Positions 1 to 8,715 of a DNA stretch of 46,473 nt are shown in pieces. The stretch is from positions 1-46,473 of the forward strand of contig JAKSLZ010000013.1 of assembly GCA_024400935.1 (NCBI GenBank), in the 5' to 3' direction. The notes below the pieces were generated by a model. That model did no database searches and had not been told where the DNA came from. It saw only the letters and a list, made by a program, of their open reading frames with translations. The stretch comes from Muribaculaceae bacterium (GTDB lineage: Bacteria > Bacteroidota > Bacteroidia > Bacteroidales > Muribaculaceae). The stretch's first letter is position 1. Each line of letters starts with the position of its first letter. The position numbers and the translations under genes were made by a program.

Positions 1-51
1 GTCGGCGCTACCTTCTGCGCTGCCGTTTCCGAATGTGTAAATCGTTTTCAT
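1..51 (-). CDS. ppdK: Pyruvate, phosphate dikinase, N-terminal fragment (cut by window edge)
   Basis: The minus strand from 51 reads MKTIYTFGNGSAEGSAD and then leaves the window. Bacteroidota pyruvate phosphate dikinases open with a similar phrase (YTFGNG-AEG) just before the glycine-rich nucleotide-binding segment, so I infer this is the first 17 codons of that enzyme. It interconverts pyruvate, ATP and phosphate with phosphoenolpyruvate, AMP and pyrophosphate in the cytosol. A well-formed promoter lies upstream at 113-144, which supports this being a true start. Only 17 residues are visible, so another protein with the same opening cannot be excluded. Confidence 0.7.
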   Translation of the reverse strand, partial: MKTIYTFGNGSAEGSAD

Positions 52-112
52 TTAGAGTTTTTTATTGTTAGAATAAAATTTGTAGTCATCAATTCCACTA
101 TATTTCAGAGTG

Positions 113-144
113 CAAATTTACTCAAAATTCTGCAAACAAGCAAA
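113..144 (-). promoter_or_regulatory. Bacteroidota-type promoter of ppdK
   Basis: Read on the minus strand, TTTG (141-144) is followed after exactly 20 bases by TAAATTTG (113-120). This matches the Bacteroidota -33/-7 consensus TTTG-N19/20-TAnnTTTG. The predicted transcript starts roughly 50 bases before the ATG at 51. Confidence 0.75.
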
Positions 145-210
145 CCACCACACCATATTATATAAAAATTAACCATTCTTTACCACCATAGTAACTCTTC
201 ACCAATAGAG

Positions 211-526
211 TCCAACGATCAGAAACAGGCTTAAGACTAACAGAAATTAAAAGAAATTAAAATTAAAATTTGTGTCACTTATGTTCTTTTAGTCTAAGAA
301 AAGACACGAAGTAAAAAATTTCATCAAATTTCTTTTAATTTCTGTCAGTTATTCTGAGTGAGAGATAGTCCAACGATCAGAAACAGGCTTAAGACTAACA
401 GAAATTAAAAGAAATTAAAATTAAAATTTGTGTCACTTATGTTCTTTTAGTCTAAGAAAAGACACGAAGTAAAAAAATTCATCTAATTTCTTTTAATTTC
501 TGTCAGTTATTCTGAGTGAGAGATAG
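211..526. repeat. Two tandem copies of a 158-bp palindromic repeat
   Basis: Bases 211-368 and 369-526 are the same 158-bp unit with about two mismatches. Each unit is itself a long imperfect palindrome. Its outer arms (235-258 with 327-350; 393-416 with 485-508) pair through AGAAATTAAAAGAAATT against its complement. Inner arms GTGTC/GACAC and TTCTTTT/AGAAAAG nest inside. The block fills most of the 505-bp gap between ppdK and the 3' end of hsdR (52-556). Apart from the ppdK promoter I see nothing else in that gap. Confidence 0.9.
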
Positions 527-556
527 TCTCCTAATCCTCCTACCACTCCTAGACGC

Positions 557-3500
557 TCATGACTCGGCGGCCATTTGGCTGGGCGCTGTGAAGTCGCCGT
601 AGCCCACCACCGGAGTGATGGCACTGTGGATGCTGTCCACATAGTTTGCCAGAGGCAGCAGATAGGCCGTGAACACTGGCAGACGCTCGTCAAACGGCGC
701 TTCATTGACCACGATTTCCTTAGTGATGTCGCCGTTCTCGCACACATATTGCAGCACGGTCATCAAGAATTCTTCCTGATCAGCATTGAGCGGTGCGCCC
801 GAGATGAAGTCGTTAAACTTCTTCACGGCCTCCTTGCGGTCAATGCCCATGACGGCGCGAATGAAGGCTGCCACATTGTGGGCAAACTGCATGCCTGCCG
901 TCTGCTTGTCATAGTCCTCTTTGCTGCCCAGTTCTTGCCACAAGATGCGTTCCAGCTCCTTGATGTCGGCAGGCTGCAGTGGTTCTATGTTGTAAATCTT
1001 TTGCAGCACGGCCAGGTCGCGGTTCTCGGCCAGGAAGTCGACAACGCGCTGCTTGTAGCTCACGCGCAGCGCTATGCCCTGGCCCATTTCTGTGGGCAGC
1101 ACCACATCCTCAATATCTACGATAAAGCGCTTACCTTCGGGACCTGGTAAGAATTGAACTATCTCGCGCAGTTCTTTCCTCACCTTCTCGAGCCATGGCA
1201 GCGACACGTTCTCCCACGAAGCGGGCACCAGCACTTCATTGATAATGGGCATCTTAGCCTGGACTTGTGGAATCACGGCTTTTTCCTGCAGCTTACCAGC
1301 GATCTTCACCACGCGGTCCACACACTTGCCAGCGCTGTGCTCCTCGCTGATGTGAGCCAGCTCTATGGTGAGCATGAACACGTCAAATGCCTTGGCGCTC
1401 TCGTCCACCTTGCTCTTGGGCAACAGTCTTGCTATGGGGTCCTTGAGGTCAAGCACGTCGAGGCTGCTCAGGCACGACCATGAGGCATTTTCCTTGAAAT
1501 GTGTCACTTTGCCCCAGTGTTCGCGCACTGATATATGGGTGTCGTTTAGCATGTTCACCTGTTCTTGCATCACTTGCTTGATGTCGTGGCACAGCTGCTT
1601 GCAGTAGTCATCCTTCTGATAATCGGCATGCTGCAGGTGGAAGGATATGTCGGCATGCAGCCCGAAGATGCGCTCGGTGAGCGACGGCGCTTGCTTGGCA
1701 ATAGTACCATCCTGGTTCCGCTCAAAGTACTCAAAGTTGCGGCACCAGTCAAAGATGTAGAATCCTGTCTTGTCCTTGCCGGGACCGAAGAGCCCCTGCG
1801 ACAGGCGTGTGCCGCGGCCTATCATCTGGTCAAACTTGATGCGGCTCTTCACTATCTTGAAGAACACAAGGTTTACGATGTCGGGCACATCGATGCCGGT
1901 GTCGAGCATGTCTACGCTCACGGCAATCTGTGGGTCGCCATCCCTTACCTCAAACTTATCGATGAGGCTCTGCGCATATGTCACATAGTTGTCAATGAGT
2001 TTACAATAGTCGGGGCCGCACTCGGGATACAATGCATTAAAGCGGTCTACGATGAGCTGAGCATGGGCATGGTTATAGGCAAAGATGATGCTCTTGCCCA
2101 GGCGCTCGCCGCTCTGCACCTTGATGCCGTCGGTCATGAGCTTCTGCAGCACCTTGTCGATGGTGTCCTCGTTAAAGATGTAACTGAACAGCTCCTTGGG
2201 CGAAATGTCGCGGTGCGGGTCGCGCGCGTCCACGTCGAGCAATTCCTTGCTTTGCTCATATTCCCACACCTTCTCCAGCTGCTCGCGCTCAGCGGGCGTG
2301 AGGGCGCTGTACTTGATGCCGTCTTTCAGTATCATTGTGCCGCACTTCAGCACATTATAGTTCACCAGATAGCCGTCGGCAACGGCATCGGTGAGTTCGT
2401 AGGCATAGTTGGGACTCCCCTGCTCCATCTCAAATATATCATAGGTGCTCTTGTCCACCTGATCGCGCGGTGTAGCGGTGAGGCCCACGAGCAGCGAGTC
2501 AAAGTAGTTGAAGATTGCACCGTATTTGCCAAATATCGAGCGGTGAGCCTCGTCGATGATGATAAGGTCAAACCTCCCCACTGAGAACTGCTTGTCCTCT
2601 GTGTCAATGTAGTTTATCATCGTCTGGTAGGTCGAGAAGATGATGCGTGCGCCCAGGTCCTGGTTACCCCTCTCGTTGAGGATGCAGGTGGTCATGCTGG
2701 GCATGAGCTTGGCAAAGTTCTTGTGCGCCTGGTTCACCAGCGAGGTGCGGTCAGCAAGGAAGAGCACGTTTTTCACCCATCCGTTGCGTGCCAGCACGTC
2801 GACGAGCGAAATCGACACACGTGTCTTTCCCGTTCCGGTTGCCATCACCAGCAGGGCGCGGCGATGTTTCTTGTTATAGTGCTCGCACACGGCCTTGATG
2901 GCCATCTTCTGGTAATAGCGGTCGGTTATCGAGTCCTTGACGGTGAAGTCGCTGATGTCCTTGCGGCCACGCTTCTGTATCATCAGTTCCAGGTCACCGG
3001 CAGTGTGGAAGCTATATATGCGGCGTGCAGGATAGCCCAGACCGTCAACGACTTTAGTTTCCCAGCCGTTAGTGTAATAAACCACGGGACGCACACCATG
3101 CTGTTTCTCCAGGCAGTCGGCATAAAGCGTAGCCTGCTCCGAGCCTTTCTCGGGCGATACACTGGTGCGCTTAGCCTCGACTACAGCCAGCGGTTTGCCA
3201 TTAGTGCCAAACAGCACATAGTCGACATATCCCACGCCCTCGCTATTGGGCATGCCTGTCACCTTCACCTCAATGCAAGCCTTGCCAGCCTGCACCAGTC
3301 CTTTCTGGTCAAGCACATCCCAGCCGGCTTCACGGAGCATGAGGTCGATGAAGCGCTTGCGGGTCTCGGCCTCGCTGATGTCGCACTTCACCTCCACCAC
3401 CGGCTCGGGCGATTGCACAGCCTCTGTCTTCACCACGGTGACGATGGGGTCGCTGGGCTTCACCACCACGACAGGCGGCACCACAGTGGGCTGTCCCACA

Positions 3501-3922
3501 TAACTGGGTACCAATGTCTTGTCAAAGGGCGCTACCTTGTCCACAAAGCGCAACTTCATCAGCACCGCTCCCACGGTGTTGTAAAGGTCCATCAGGGCAT
3601 AGAACGAGTCGGCCTTGGTCACCGTCTTGCCGTGGGCAGCCATGTTGCCCACCTTGCGCACATAGTGCACGCACTTCATCACTCTCTCGTCGTTAATGAA
3701 GTCGGTAAATGGGTAGCCGGTGGAGAGCTCAAAGAGCGAGTCACGCTCGTCGATCATGAAGCCTTTCATGGTGTAGATGGAGCGCACGATGTACTCAAGT
3801 GCCTTGCGGGCACTGATGGCGCTGTAGTCGGGCGTGGTGATCTGATGCTCCTCGGCGGCGGCACAAAAGCGGTACAGGTCGCTGAGCTCATGACAGTCTT
3901 TTATGTAGTCGAAGTTACGCAT
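557..3922 (-). CDS. hsdR: Type I restriction enzyme, endonuclease/translocase subunit HsdR
   Basis: This is the 1121-residue motor and nuclease subunit of a type I restriction-modification complex. It cuts unmodified DNA after ATP-driven translocation. Residues 1-130 resemble a DUF4145 helical domain. Residues about 185-330 form the HSDR_N nuclease domain with the PD-(D/E)xK signature ending VVEAK near 248. A superfamily 2 helicase core follows: Walker A GTGKT near 362, DEAH in IIIDEAH near 455, and motif VI QMIGRGTR near 702. The C-terminal part is the EcoEI-type region. The gene is downstream of hsdM and hsdS on the same strand, separated from hsdS by a 136-bp stretch of short tandem repeats. 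No frameshift or missing motif is visible, so the enzyme should be active. Confidence 0.95.
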   Translation of the reverse strand: MRNFDYIKDCHELSDLYRFCAAAEEHQITTPDYSAISARKALEYIVRSIYTMKGFMIDERDSLFELSTGYPFTDFINDERVMKCVHYVRKVGNMAAHGKTVTKADSFYALMDLYNTVGAVLMKLRFVDKVAPFDKTLVPSYVGQPTVVPPVVVVKPSDPIVTVVKTEAVQSPEPVVEVKCDISEAETRKRFIDLMLREAGWDVLDQKGLVQAGKACIEVKVTGMPNSEGVGYVDYVLFGTNGKPLAVVEAKRTSVSPEKGSEQATLYADCLEKQHGVRPVVYYTNGWETKVVDGLGYPARRIYSFHTAGDLELMIQKRGRKDISDFTVKDSITDRYYQKMAIKAVCEHYNKKHRRALLVMATGTGKTRVSISLVDVLARNGWVKNVLFLADRTSLVNQAHKNFAKLMPSMTTCILNERGNQDLGARIIFSTYQTMINYIDTEDKQFSVGRFDLIIIDEAHRSIFGKYGAIFNYFDSLLVGLTATPRDQVDKSTYDIFEMEQGSPNYAYELTDAVADGYLVNYNVLKCGTMILKDGIKYSALTPAEREQLEKVWEYEQSKELLDVDARDPHRDISPKELFSYIFNEDTIDKVLQKLMTDGIKVQSGERLGKSIIFAYNHAHAQLIVDRFNALYPECGPDYCKLIDNYVTYAQSLIDKFEVRDGDPQIAVSVDMLDTGIDVPDIVNLVFFKIVKSRIKFDQMIGRGTRLSQGLFGPGKDKTGFYIFDWCRNFEYFERNQDGTIAKQAPSLTERIFGLHADISFHLQHADYQKDDYCKQLCHDIKQVMQEQVNMLNDTHISVREHWGKVTHFKENASWSCLSSLDVLDLKDPIARLLPKSKVDESAKAFDVFMLTIELAHISEEHSAGKCVDRVVKIAGKLQEKAVIPQVQAKMPIINEVLVPASWENVSLPWLEKVRKELREIVQFLPGPEGKRFIVDIEDVVLPTEMGQGIALRVSYKQRVVDFLAENRDLAVLQKIYNIEPLQPADIKELERILWQELGSKEDYDKQTAGMQFAHNVAAFIRAVMGIDRKEAVKKFNDFISGAPLNADQEEFLMTVLQYVCENGDITKEIVVNEAPFDERLPVFTAYLLPLANYVDSIHSAITPVVGYGDFTAPSQMAAES

Positions 3923-3942
3923 ATTATTTTATTTATTTATTC

Positions 3943-4052
3943 TCTCGGGGAACTCGGGGAACTCGGGGATTATAATTTTAACCCATTAACCTGTTAACCC
4001 ATTAACCCATTAACCTGTTAAACTTTTAAACTTTTAAACTTTTAAACTTTTA
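3943..4052. repeat. Short tandem repeats between hsdS and hsdR
   Basis: Three families of simple repeats run in series: AACTCGGGG three times (about 3943-3969), TTAACCCA/TTAACCTG units (about 3979-4020), and CTTTTAAA units (about 4020-4052). Such repeats are prone to slippage. Their place inside the hsd operon could affect spacing or RNA structure before hsdR, but no coding effect is visible. Confidence 0.8.
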
Positions 4053-4058
4053 CAATGA

Positions 4059-5168
4059 TTAGCCGAAGTATTTGTCCATGGTGTAGTCGAAGAGGAGCTG
4101 GGTTTCCTTTATCGACTTGCTGATGGCTTCCTTCTGCTTCTCTATCATCTCAATCTTCTCAGCAAACTCCTCCTGCAACGAGAGAGGAGGAATGGGAATG
4201 AGTAAATTGCCATATTGCTCTGCATTAATGTTAGGCTGAGCTACTGTTTTTTGAGAAATTCTAATAAAATCCTTATAGTATTCTGATTTGGTAAAATGAA
4301 AAACATACATAGGTATTACAATTTCTATATTTGGTTTCATCCTAATCAAATAACCTGCATATAACAACTTGTCATTAGTCCTGTGCAAGTATGTTTTACC
4401 TACAGTTGCTCCTGTTCTAGCAAATAGTATATCACCATATTCAATCAAATATTTTTCATCATAAATAGATGGTGAAACAGCGTTGTTTTTTAAAGAGCCA
4501 TCATCATCTATATCTGTAATTCTTAAATATCTTACTTCTCCATCATATTCTTTTGCCGATGCGCCTGAACCATATGACAATTTTTTGGTTGAAACCTCTT
4601 TTAGTTTTTTGAGGGGCCAGTTTTTTTCGTTGGTGATGGGGTCGCCGAAGGTGTCGTAGAAGATGGATTGAGCGAGGGTGTCGAGTTCTTTGAGTTGCTG
4701 CTTTTGCTTCTCAATTATCCCCGACAACAAATCTAACTCCTCAACTATCCGCTCCTGCTCCTCCACCGGCGGCACAGGGACATCAATGGATAATAAAGCC
4801 GATTTGGTTAACTTTCTTACAATTGCTCCTGTTATATAGGAATCTAAATCTTTAAAATTTAAATAATATTTTATATACTTTTCTGAAATATAGTTTTTAC
4901 ACTCCAAAACATGAGCATGATTATTAACCCATGATTTTCCAGTTATTATGTATGCACACTTTTCGTTAGCGCCCCATTTTGCACCATCTTCACCAACAAG
5001 AAGATATGTTCCGTCAAAAATGTAATTGGCAACATAATCTTGAATTCCGGTTGCTCCATAATAAGGAATATTTCCAGGAACACGTTCGTTTTTTGTAATG
5101 GGCTTGCGTTTACTATCAAGCACCTCACAAACCTCCCCCAGTTTTTTATATGTCCAGTTCTCTTTCAT
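4059..5168 (-). CDS. hsdS: Type I restriction-modification specificity subunit HsdS
   Basis: This 369-residue protein gives the complex its DNA target. It has the usual two-half plan: target-recognition domain 1 (about 1-130), a central conserved helix (about 135-175, EKQKQQLKELDTLAQSIF), target-recognition domain 2 (about 180-320), and a C-terminal helix. Both recognition domains are clearly more AT-rich than the conserved helices and the flanking genes. That mosaic pattern is typical of swapped recognition domains. The ATG at 5168 sits 3 bases after the hsdM stop, so translation is probably coupled. No second hsdS, recombinase or inverted hsdS copy lies nearby, so inversion-based phase variation is not supported here. 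The target sequence cannot be predicted from the protein alone. Confidence 0.94.
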   Translation of the reverse strand: MKENWTYKKLGEVCEVLDSKRKPITKNERVPGNIPYYGATGIQDYVANYIFDGTYLLVGEDGAKWGANEKCAYIITGKSWVNNHAHVLECKNYISEKYIKYYLNFKDLDSYITGAIVRKLTKSALLSIDVPVPPVEEQERIVEELDLLSGIIEKQKQQLKELDTLAQSIFYDTFGDPITNEKNWPLKKLKEVSTKKLSYGSGASAKEYDGEVRYLRITDIDDDGSLKNNAVSPSIYDEKYLIEYGDILFARTGATVGKTYLHRTNDKLLYAGYLIRMKPNIEIVIPMYVFHFTKSEYYKDFIRISQKTVAQPNINAEQYGNLLIPIPPLSLQEEFAEKIEMIEKQKEAISKSIKETQLLFDYTMDKYFG

Positions 5169-5171
5169 GGT

Positions 5172-6665
5172 TTAGAGGAACTTTTGTTTGAACTCGGTGA
5201 GTGCTGCGTTGATTTCGGCCTGGAGGGTTTCGATGCGGCCGAGGACTACCTCGGGAGCTTCGTATTCTACCTTGACTTTCTCCACTTCCTTGTATTTGTT
5301 AATGGAGAGGTCATAGTCGTTGGCACGGATTTCGTCAACGGGAACGAAGAACGACTGGTCTTTGCGTGTGCGGTCGTTCTCGGCGTCAAGGTTGTGGTAG
5401 CGTGCGACGATGTCGGGGATGTCGTTCTCTGCTACGGGGTTGCGCTTGTCGTCGAGCGAGAAGCCGTCGGCCTTCATGTCATAGAACCACACCTTGTCGG
5501 TGCCACCGGCTCCGGTCTTGGTGAAGATGAGTATGGCGGTAGAGACACCTGCGTAGGGCTTGAACACGCCGCTGGGCATCGAGATCACGGCCTGCAGACG
5601 GTGGTTGTCGATGATTTCCTGGCGTATAGACTTGTGGCCCTTGCTGTTGCCAAAGAGGACACCGTCGGGCACGATGCTGGCGCAGCGGCCGCCCGTCTGC
5701 AGCATTCTCACAAAGAGGGCAAGGAAGAGCAACTCGGTCTTCTTGGTCTTAGTGATGGCGAGCAGGTTCTTGCTCACTGCCTCATAGTCGAGGCTGCCGG
5801 TGAAGGGCGGATTGGCGAGGCACAGGGTGTAGCGGTTCTCGTCGGTGTTGTCGGTCGAGAGGCTGTCCTGGTACTTCACGTCAGGGTTATCCACGCCATG
5901 GAGCATGAGGTTCATGGCACCTATGCGCAGCATGGTGGCATCGGTGTCAAAGCCGTGGAGCATGCTGTTCTTGTAGTGCTGTGCGTTGTCCTGCTTGAGG
6001 AGTTCGTTCTTGTGGTGCTCCTGCACATACTTGGCGCTCTCAACGATAAAGCCCGCACTACCCATAGCGGGGTCGCATATGGTGTCGTTGACAGTGGGCT
6101 GCATGAGCTCGACCATCATGCGGATGATGTGTCGCGGTGTGCGGAACTGTCCGTTGTTGCCGCTGGCAGCCATCTTGCCCAGCACATACTCATAGACATC
6201 GCCCATGGTGTCGCGGTTGTTCATGTCGAGGTCGTCGATGTTGCGCACTATCTTCTCGAGCGTGCGGGGGTTCTGGATGAGGAAGGTAGCGTTGGCCATG
6301 AAGCGGCTGTAGGCGCTCTCCTTGCCATCGTTGAGGTTCTTGATAAAGGCGAAGGCATCGCGGCTGATGGTGCGGTACATGGTGTCGATTTCCATGTTCT
6401 TGAAGGTGTTCCATCGCAACTCGTCATAAGGCACGTCGCGGTCAGTGTCAGGGTTGTGCCAGGTGCCCTCCTTGAAGGTGGGGTCCTTGACCTTGACGCC
6501 GAAGACTGCGGCGCTGGCTTCCTTGGTGCGCTGTGCGTCGTCGAGCATCTTCATGAAGAAGAGGTAGGTCATCTGCTCGAGAATGGTGATGGAATTAGTG
6601 ATGCCGCCGGTCCAAAAGGCATCCCAGATAGTATCGATGCGGTTTTTGATTTCGCCTGTTATCAT
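5172..6665 (-). CDS. hsdM: Type I restriction-modification DNA adenine methyltransferase HsdM
   Basis: This 497-residue N6-adenine methyltransferase protects host DNA and forms the core of the complex with HsdS and HsdR. The N-terminal helical domain (about 1-150) precedes a class I methyltransferase fold. The SAM-binding motif appears as DPAMGSAGF near 202 and the catalytic motif IV as NPPF near 284. Length and motif order are normal for the family. It is the first gene of the hsdM-hsdS-hsdR operon, with a -7 element at 6698-6705 about 35 bases upstream of the ATG. Confidence 0.96.
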   Translation of the reverse strand: MITGEIKNRIDTIWDAFWTGGITNSITILEQMTYLFFMKMLDDAQRTKEASAAVFGVKVKDPTFKEGTWHNPDTDRDVPYDELRWNTFKNMEIDTMYRTISRDAFAFIKNLNDGKESAYSRFMANATFLIQNPRTLEKIVRNIDDLDMNNRDTMGDVYEYVLGKMAASGNNGQFRTPRHIIRMMVELMQPTVNDTICDPAMGSAGFIVESAKYVQEHHKNELLKQDNAQHYKNSMLHGFDTDATMLRIGAMNLMLHGVDNPDVKYQDSLSTDNTDENRYTLCLANPPFTGSLDYEAVSKNLLAITKTKKTELLFLALFVRMLQTGGRCASIVPDGVLFGNSKGHKSIRQEIIDNHRLQAVISMPSGVFKPYAGVSTAILIFTKTGAGGTDKVWFYDMKADGFSLDDKRNPVAENDIPDIVARYHNLDAENDRTRKDQSFFVPVDEIRANDYDLSINKYKEVEKVKVEYEAPEVVLGRIETLQAEINAALTEFKQKFL

Positions 6666-6697
6666 AGTTTTGTATTTATAATGTGTACTTTAATCTA

Positions 6698-6705
6698 CAA
6701 AGATA
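6698..6705 (-). promoter_or_regulatory. Putative -7 element for the hsd operon
   Basis: The minus strand reads TATCTTTG, matching TAnnTTTG, about 35 bases before the hsdM start. No clear TTTG lies 19-21 bases upstream, so this is a partial match. Confidence 0.5.
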
Positions 6706-6788
6706 ATGAAAATTCCTGTCTTTAGGAACTTAACCGCAAGAAATTATTTAAAAAAAAGATAATTTCCTTATAGGAGGGAATGAGACAG

Positions 6789-6917
6789 GACCTAAGCGGA
6801 GGTGAATGTGGAATCGAAGCGGCAGTGAATGGGGAATCGAAGCGGCAGTGAATGGGCAACCGAAGCGGCGGTGAATGGGCAACCGAAGCGGCGGTGTATG
6901 GGCAACCGAAGCGGCGG
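6789..6917. repeat. Minisatellite A, 23-bp period, about 5.5 copies
   Basis: Units begin at 6812, 6835, 6858, 6881 and 6904 with a strict 23-bp period (core CGAAGCGGCGGTGAATGGGC). A degenerate copy begins at 6789. The array ends in a hairpin, CGAAGCGG (6907-6914) with CCGCTTCG (6920-6927). It lies in the 448-bp gap between the divergent hsdM and rlmD genes. The open frames across it are compositional artefacts. Confidence 0.85.
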
Positions 6918-6967
6918 AACCGCTTCGCACAGGGGCCGCCACCGTTTTCGTAGGCCACATAGTGGCC

Positions 6968-7056
6968 GTTTCGTAGCGAAGCGTTTCGTAGCGAAGCGTT
7001 TCGTTTTCGTTGACGTAGCGAAGCGTTTCGTTTTCGTTAACGTTGACGTTGCCGTT
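6968..7056. repeat. Minisatellite B, 15-bp GTTTCGTAGCGAAGC units
   Basis: Two perfect 15-bp units (6968-6982, 6983-6997) are followed by interrupted copies mixed with GTTTTCGTT and GTTGAC repeats up to about 7056. The CGAAGC core is shared with minisatellite A. The array ends just before the rlmD promoter. Confidence 0.8.
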
Positions 7057-7063
7057 GAAAAAA

Positions 7064-7095
7064 GTTGTCGTTTTCGTTCCTTTTAACTACCTTTG
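7064..7095 (+). promoter_or_regulatory. Promoter of rlmD
   Basis: GTTG (7064-7067), 20 bases, then TACCTTTG (7088-7095) fits the Bacteroidota consensus. Transcription would begin about 7102, giving a leader of only about 12 bases before the GTG start. Confidence 0.6.
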
Positions 7096-7113
7096 TAAAA
7101 AAAATAGAATATC

Positions 7114-8520
7114 GTGGCAAGAAAAAGAAAAGAACTACCTGTAGTTGAGAATTTTGAGATAACCGGTGTAGCGGCCGAGGGCAAGAGCCTGGGTCGCTGG
7201 AATGACCTTGTGGTGTTTGTGCCATACGGTGCGCCGGGCGATGTTATTGACCTGAAAGTCACCCGCAAGAAGCACAGCTTTGCCGAGGGCCAGATTGCCC
7301 GCATGGTCAAGCCCAGCGAGGTGCGTGTGGAGCCGTTCTGCGAGCACTTCGGTCTGTGCGGTGGCTGCAAGTGGCAGCATCTGCCCTATGACTTCCAGCT
7401 GGGGTGCAAGCAGCAGCAGGTGGTGGACGCGCTGGAGCGCATCGCCAAGGTGGAACTGCCCGAGATCAACCCCATCCTGGGCAGCGCCGAGACACTGCGC
7501 TACCGCAACAAGCTGGAGTTCACTTTCTCTAACAAGAACTGGCTCACCCGCGAGCAGCTGGAGAGCGGCGAGGTGTTTGACCGCAATGCGCTGGGATTTC
7601 ACATCCCCGGCTCGTTTGACAAGGTGCTCAACATCAACAAGTGCTGGCTGCAGGACGAGATAGGCGACGAGATACGCGTCTTTGTGCGCAACTATGCAGC
7701 CGAGAAGGGCTATTCATTCTACGACATACGCGGCAACGTGGGCATGATGCGCATGATCATGGTGCGCGTGGCCAGCACCGGCGAGATAATGCTGGTGGTG
7801 GTGTTCAGCGAGCCCAACCAGGAGGCAATCAACGACGTGATGGGCGCCATCAAGGAGCGTTTCCCGCAGGTTACCAGCCTGATGTACTGCATCAACTTGA
7901 AGGTAAACGACAACATTGCCGACCAGGAGATTTTGCTCTACAGCGGCCGTGACTACATTGAGGAGGAAATGGAGGGTCTGAGGTTCCGCATCGGTCCCAA
8001 GTCATTCTACCAGACCAACTCTAAGCAGGCCTATGAGCTCTACAAGGTGGCACGCCGCATGGCTAAGCTCACCGGCAACGAACTGGTGTATGACCTCTAC
8101 ACCGGCACCGGCACCATCGCCAACTTTGTGTCGCGCCAGGCCCGCCAGGTGATAGGCATCGAGTATGTGCCTGAGGCTATCGAGGACGCTAAGCTCAACA
8201 GCCGCGTCAACGGCATCGACAACACGCTGTTCTATGCCGGCGACATGAAGGATGTCTTGACCGACGCATTCGTGGCTGAGCACGGTCGCCCCGAGGTAAT
8301 GATTGTGGATCCTCCCCGCGCAGGCATGCATGAGGATGTGGTGAACGTCATCCTCAACGCTGAGCCGCAGCGCATCGTCTATGTGAGCTGCAACCCTGCT
8401 ACTCAGGCTCGCGACTTGGCTATGCTCGACGTGAAGTACCGCGTGGTGGAAATCCAGCCCGTGGACATGTTCCCGCACACTCACCACGTAGAGAATGTTG
8501 TGGGACTGGAGTTGAGGTAA
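7114..8520 (+). CDS. rlmD: 23S rRNA (uracil-C5)-methyltransferase, RlmD/RumA type
   Basis: This 468-residue TrmA-superfamily enzyme makes 5-methyluridine in 23S rRNA using SAM. An N-terminal TRAM domain (about 8-66) is followed by the iron-sulfur cysteine cluster CxxxxxCGGCKWQ (about 78-90). The Rossmann domain carries the SAM motif YDLYTGTGTIANF. The catalytic cysteine lies in VYVSCNPATQARDL near 426. The start is a GTG at 7114, chosen because it directly precedes the basic MARKRKEL opening and fits the promoter at 7064-7095. The exact target base (U1939 or U747, or both) cannot be told from sequence; Bacteroidota homologues are usually labelled RlmD. Confidence 0.93.
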   Translation: MARKRKELPVVENFEITGVAAEGKSLGRWNDLVVFVPYGAPGDVIDLKVTRKKHSFAEGQIARMVKPSEVRVEPFCEHFGLCGGCKWQHLPYDFQLGCKQQQVVDALERIAKVELPEINPILGSAETLRYRNKLEFTFSNKNWLTREQLESGEVFDRNALGFHIPGSFDKVLNINKCWLQDEIGDEIRVFVRNYAAEKGYSFYDIRGNVGMMRMIMVRVASTGEIMLVVVFSEPNQEAINDVMGAIKERFPQVTSLMYCINLKVNDNIADQEILLYSGRDYIEEEMEGLRFRIGPKSFYQTNSKQAYELYKVARRMAKLTGNELVYDLYTGTGTIANFVSRQARQVIGIEYVPEAIEDAKLNSRVNGIDNTLFYAGDMKDVLTDAFVAEHGRPEVMIVDPPRAGMHEDVVNVILNAEPQRIVYVSCNPATQARDLAMLDVKYRVVEIQPVDMFPHTHHVENVVGLELR

Positions 8521-8529
8521 AAGGTTAAG

Positions 8530-8713
8530 GGGGTAAAAGTTTAAAAGTTTAAAAGTTTAAAAGTTTAATCGTTTAATCGTTTAAAAGTTTAACCGTTTAA
8601 GGGTTTAATCGTTTAAGGGTTTAAAAGGTGTGTCACTTGATGTGGGGCGCCTTTTTTCTTTCTAGAGTTTCTAGGGTTTCTAGAAGTTCTAGATTTTCTA
8701 GACTCGGTAGAGG
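8530..8713. repeat. GTTTAA and CTAG-rich simple repeats
   Basis: From about 8530 to 8630, short units of the form AAAAGTTTA and AATCGTTTA repeat about every 9 bases. From about 8661 to 8713, TTTCTAGA-like units follow, which can fold into small hairpins. The block fills the 195-bp gap between the convergent genes rlmD and the HsdR-N-like gene and may serve as a two-way terminator. Similar CTAG units recur at 39957-39995. Confidence 0.75.
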
Positions 8714-8715
8714 TT

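Noticed and set aside
2723..3997. Long plus-strand open frame opposite hsdR
   Set aside because: It is a shadow of the hsdR coding frame with His/Leu-rich sequence and no known family.
4059..5168. Phase-variable hsdS inversion system
   Set aside because: There is no second hsdS copy, inverted hsdS repeat or recombinase gene in the window.
5040..6725. 561-codon plus-strand open frame opposite hsdM and hsdS
   Set aside because: It is antisense to two clear genes, is Val/His/Gly-rich, and has no motif or promoter.
6789..7056. Possible CRISPR array
   Set aside because: The units are direct 23-bp and 15-bp repeats without unique spacers, and no cas genes are present.
6829..7086. Open reading frames across the minisatellites on both strands
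   Set aside because: They arise from repeat periodicity, have no start signals and give low-complexity Arg/Pro/Gly sequence.
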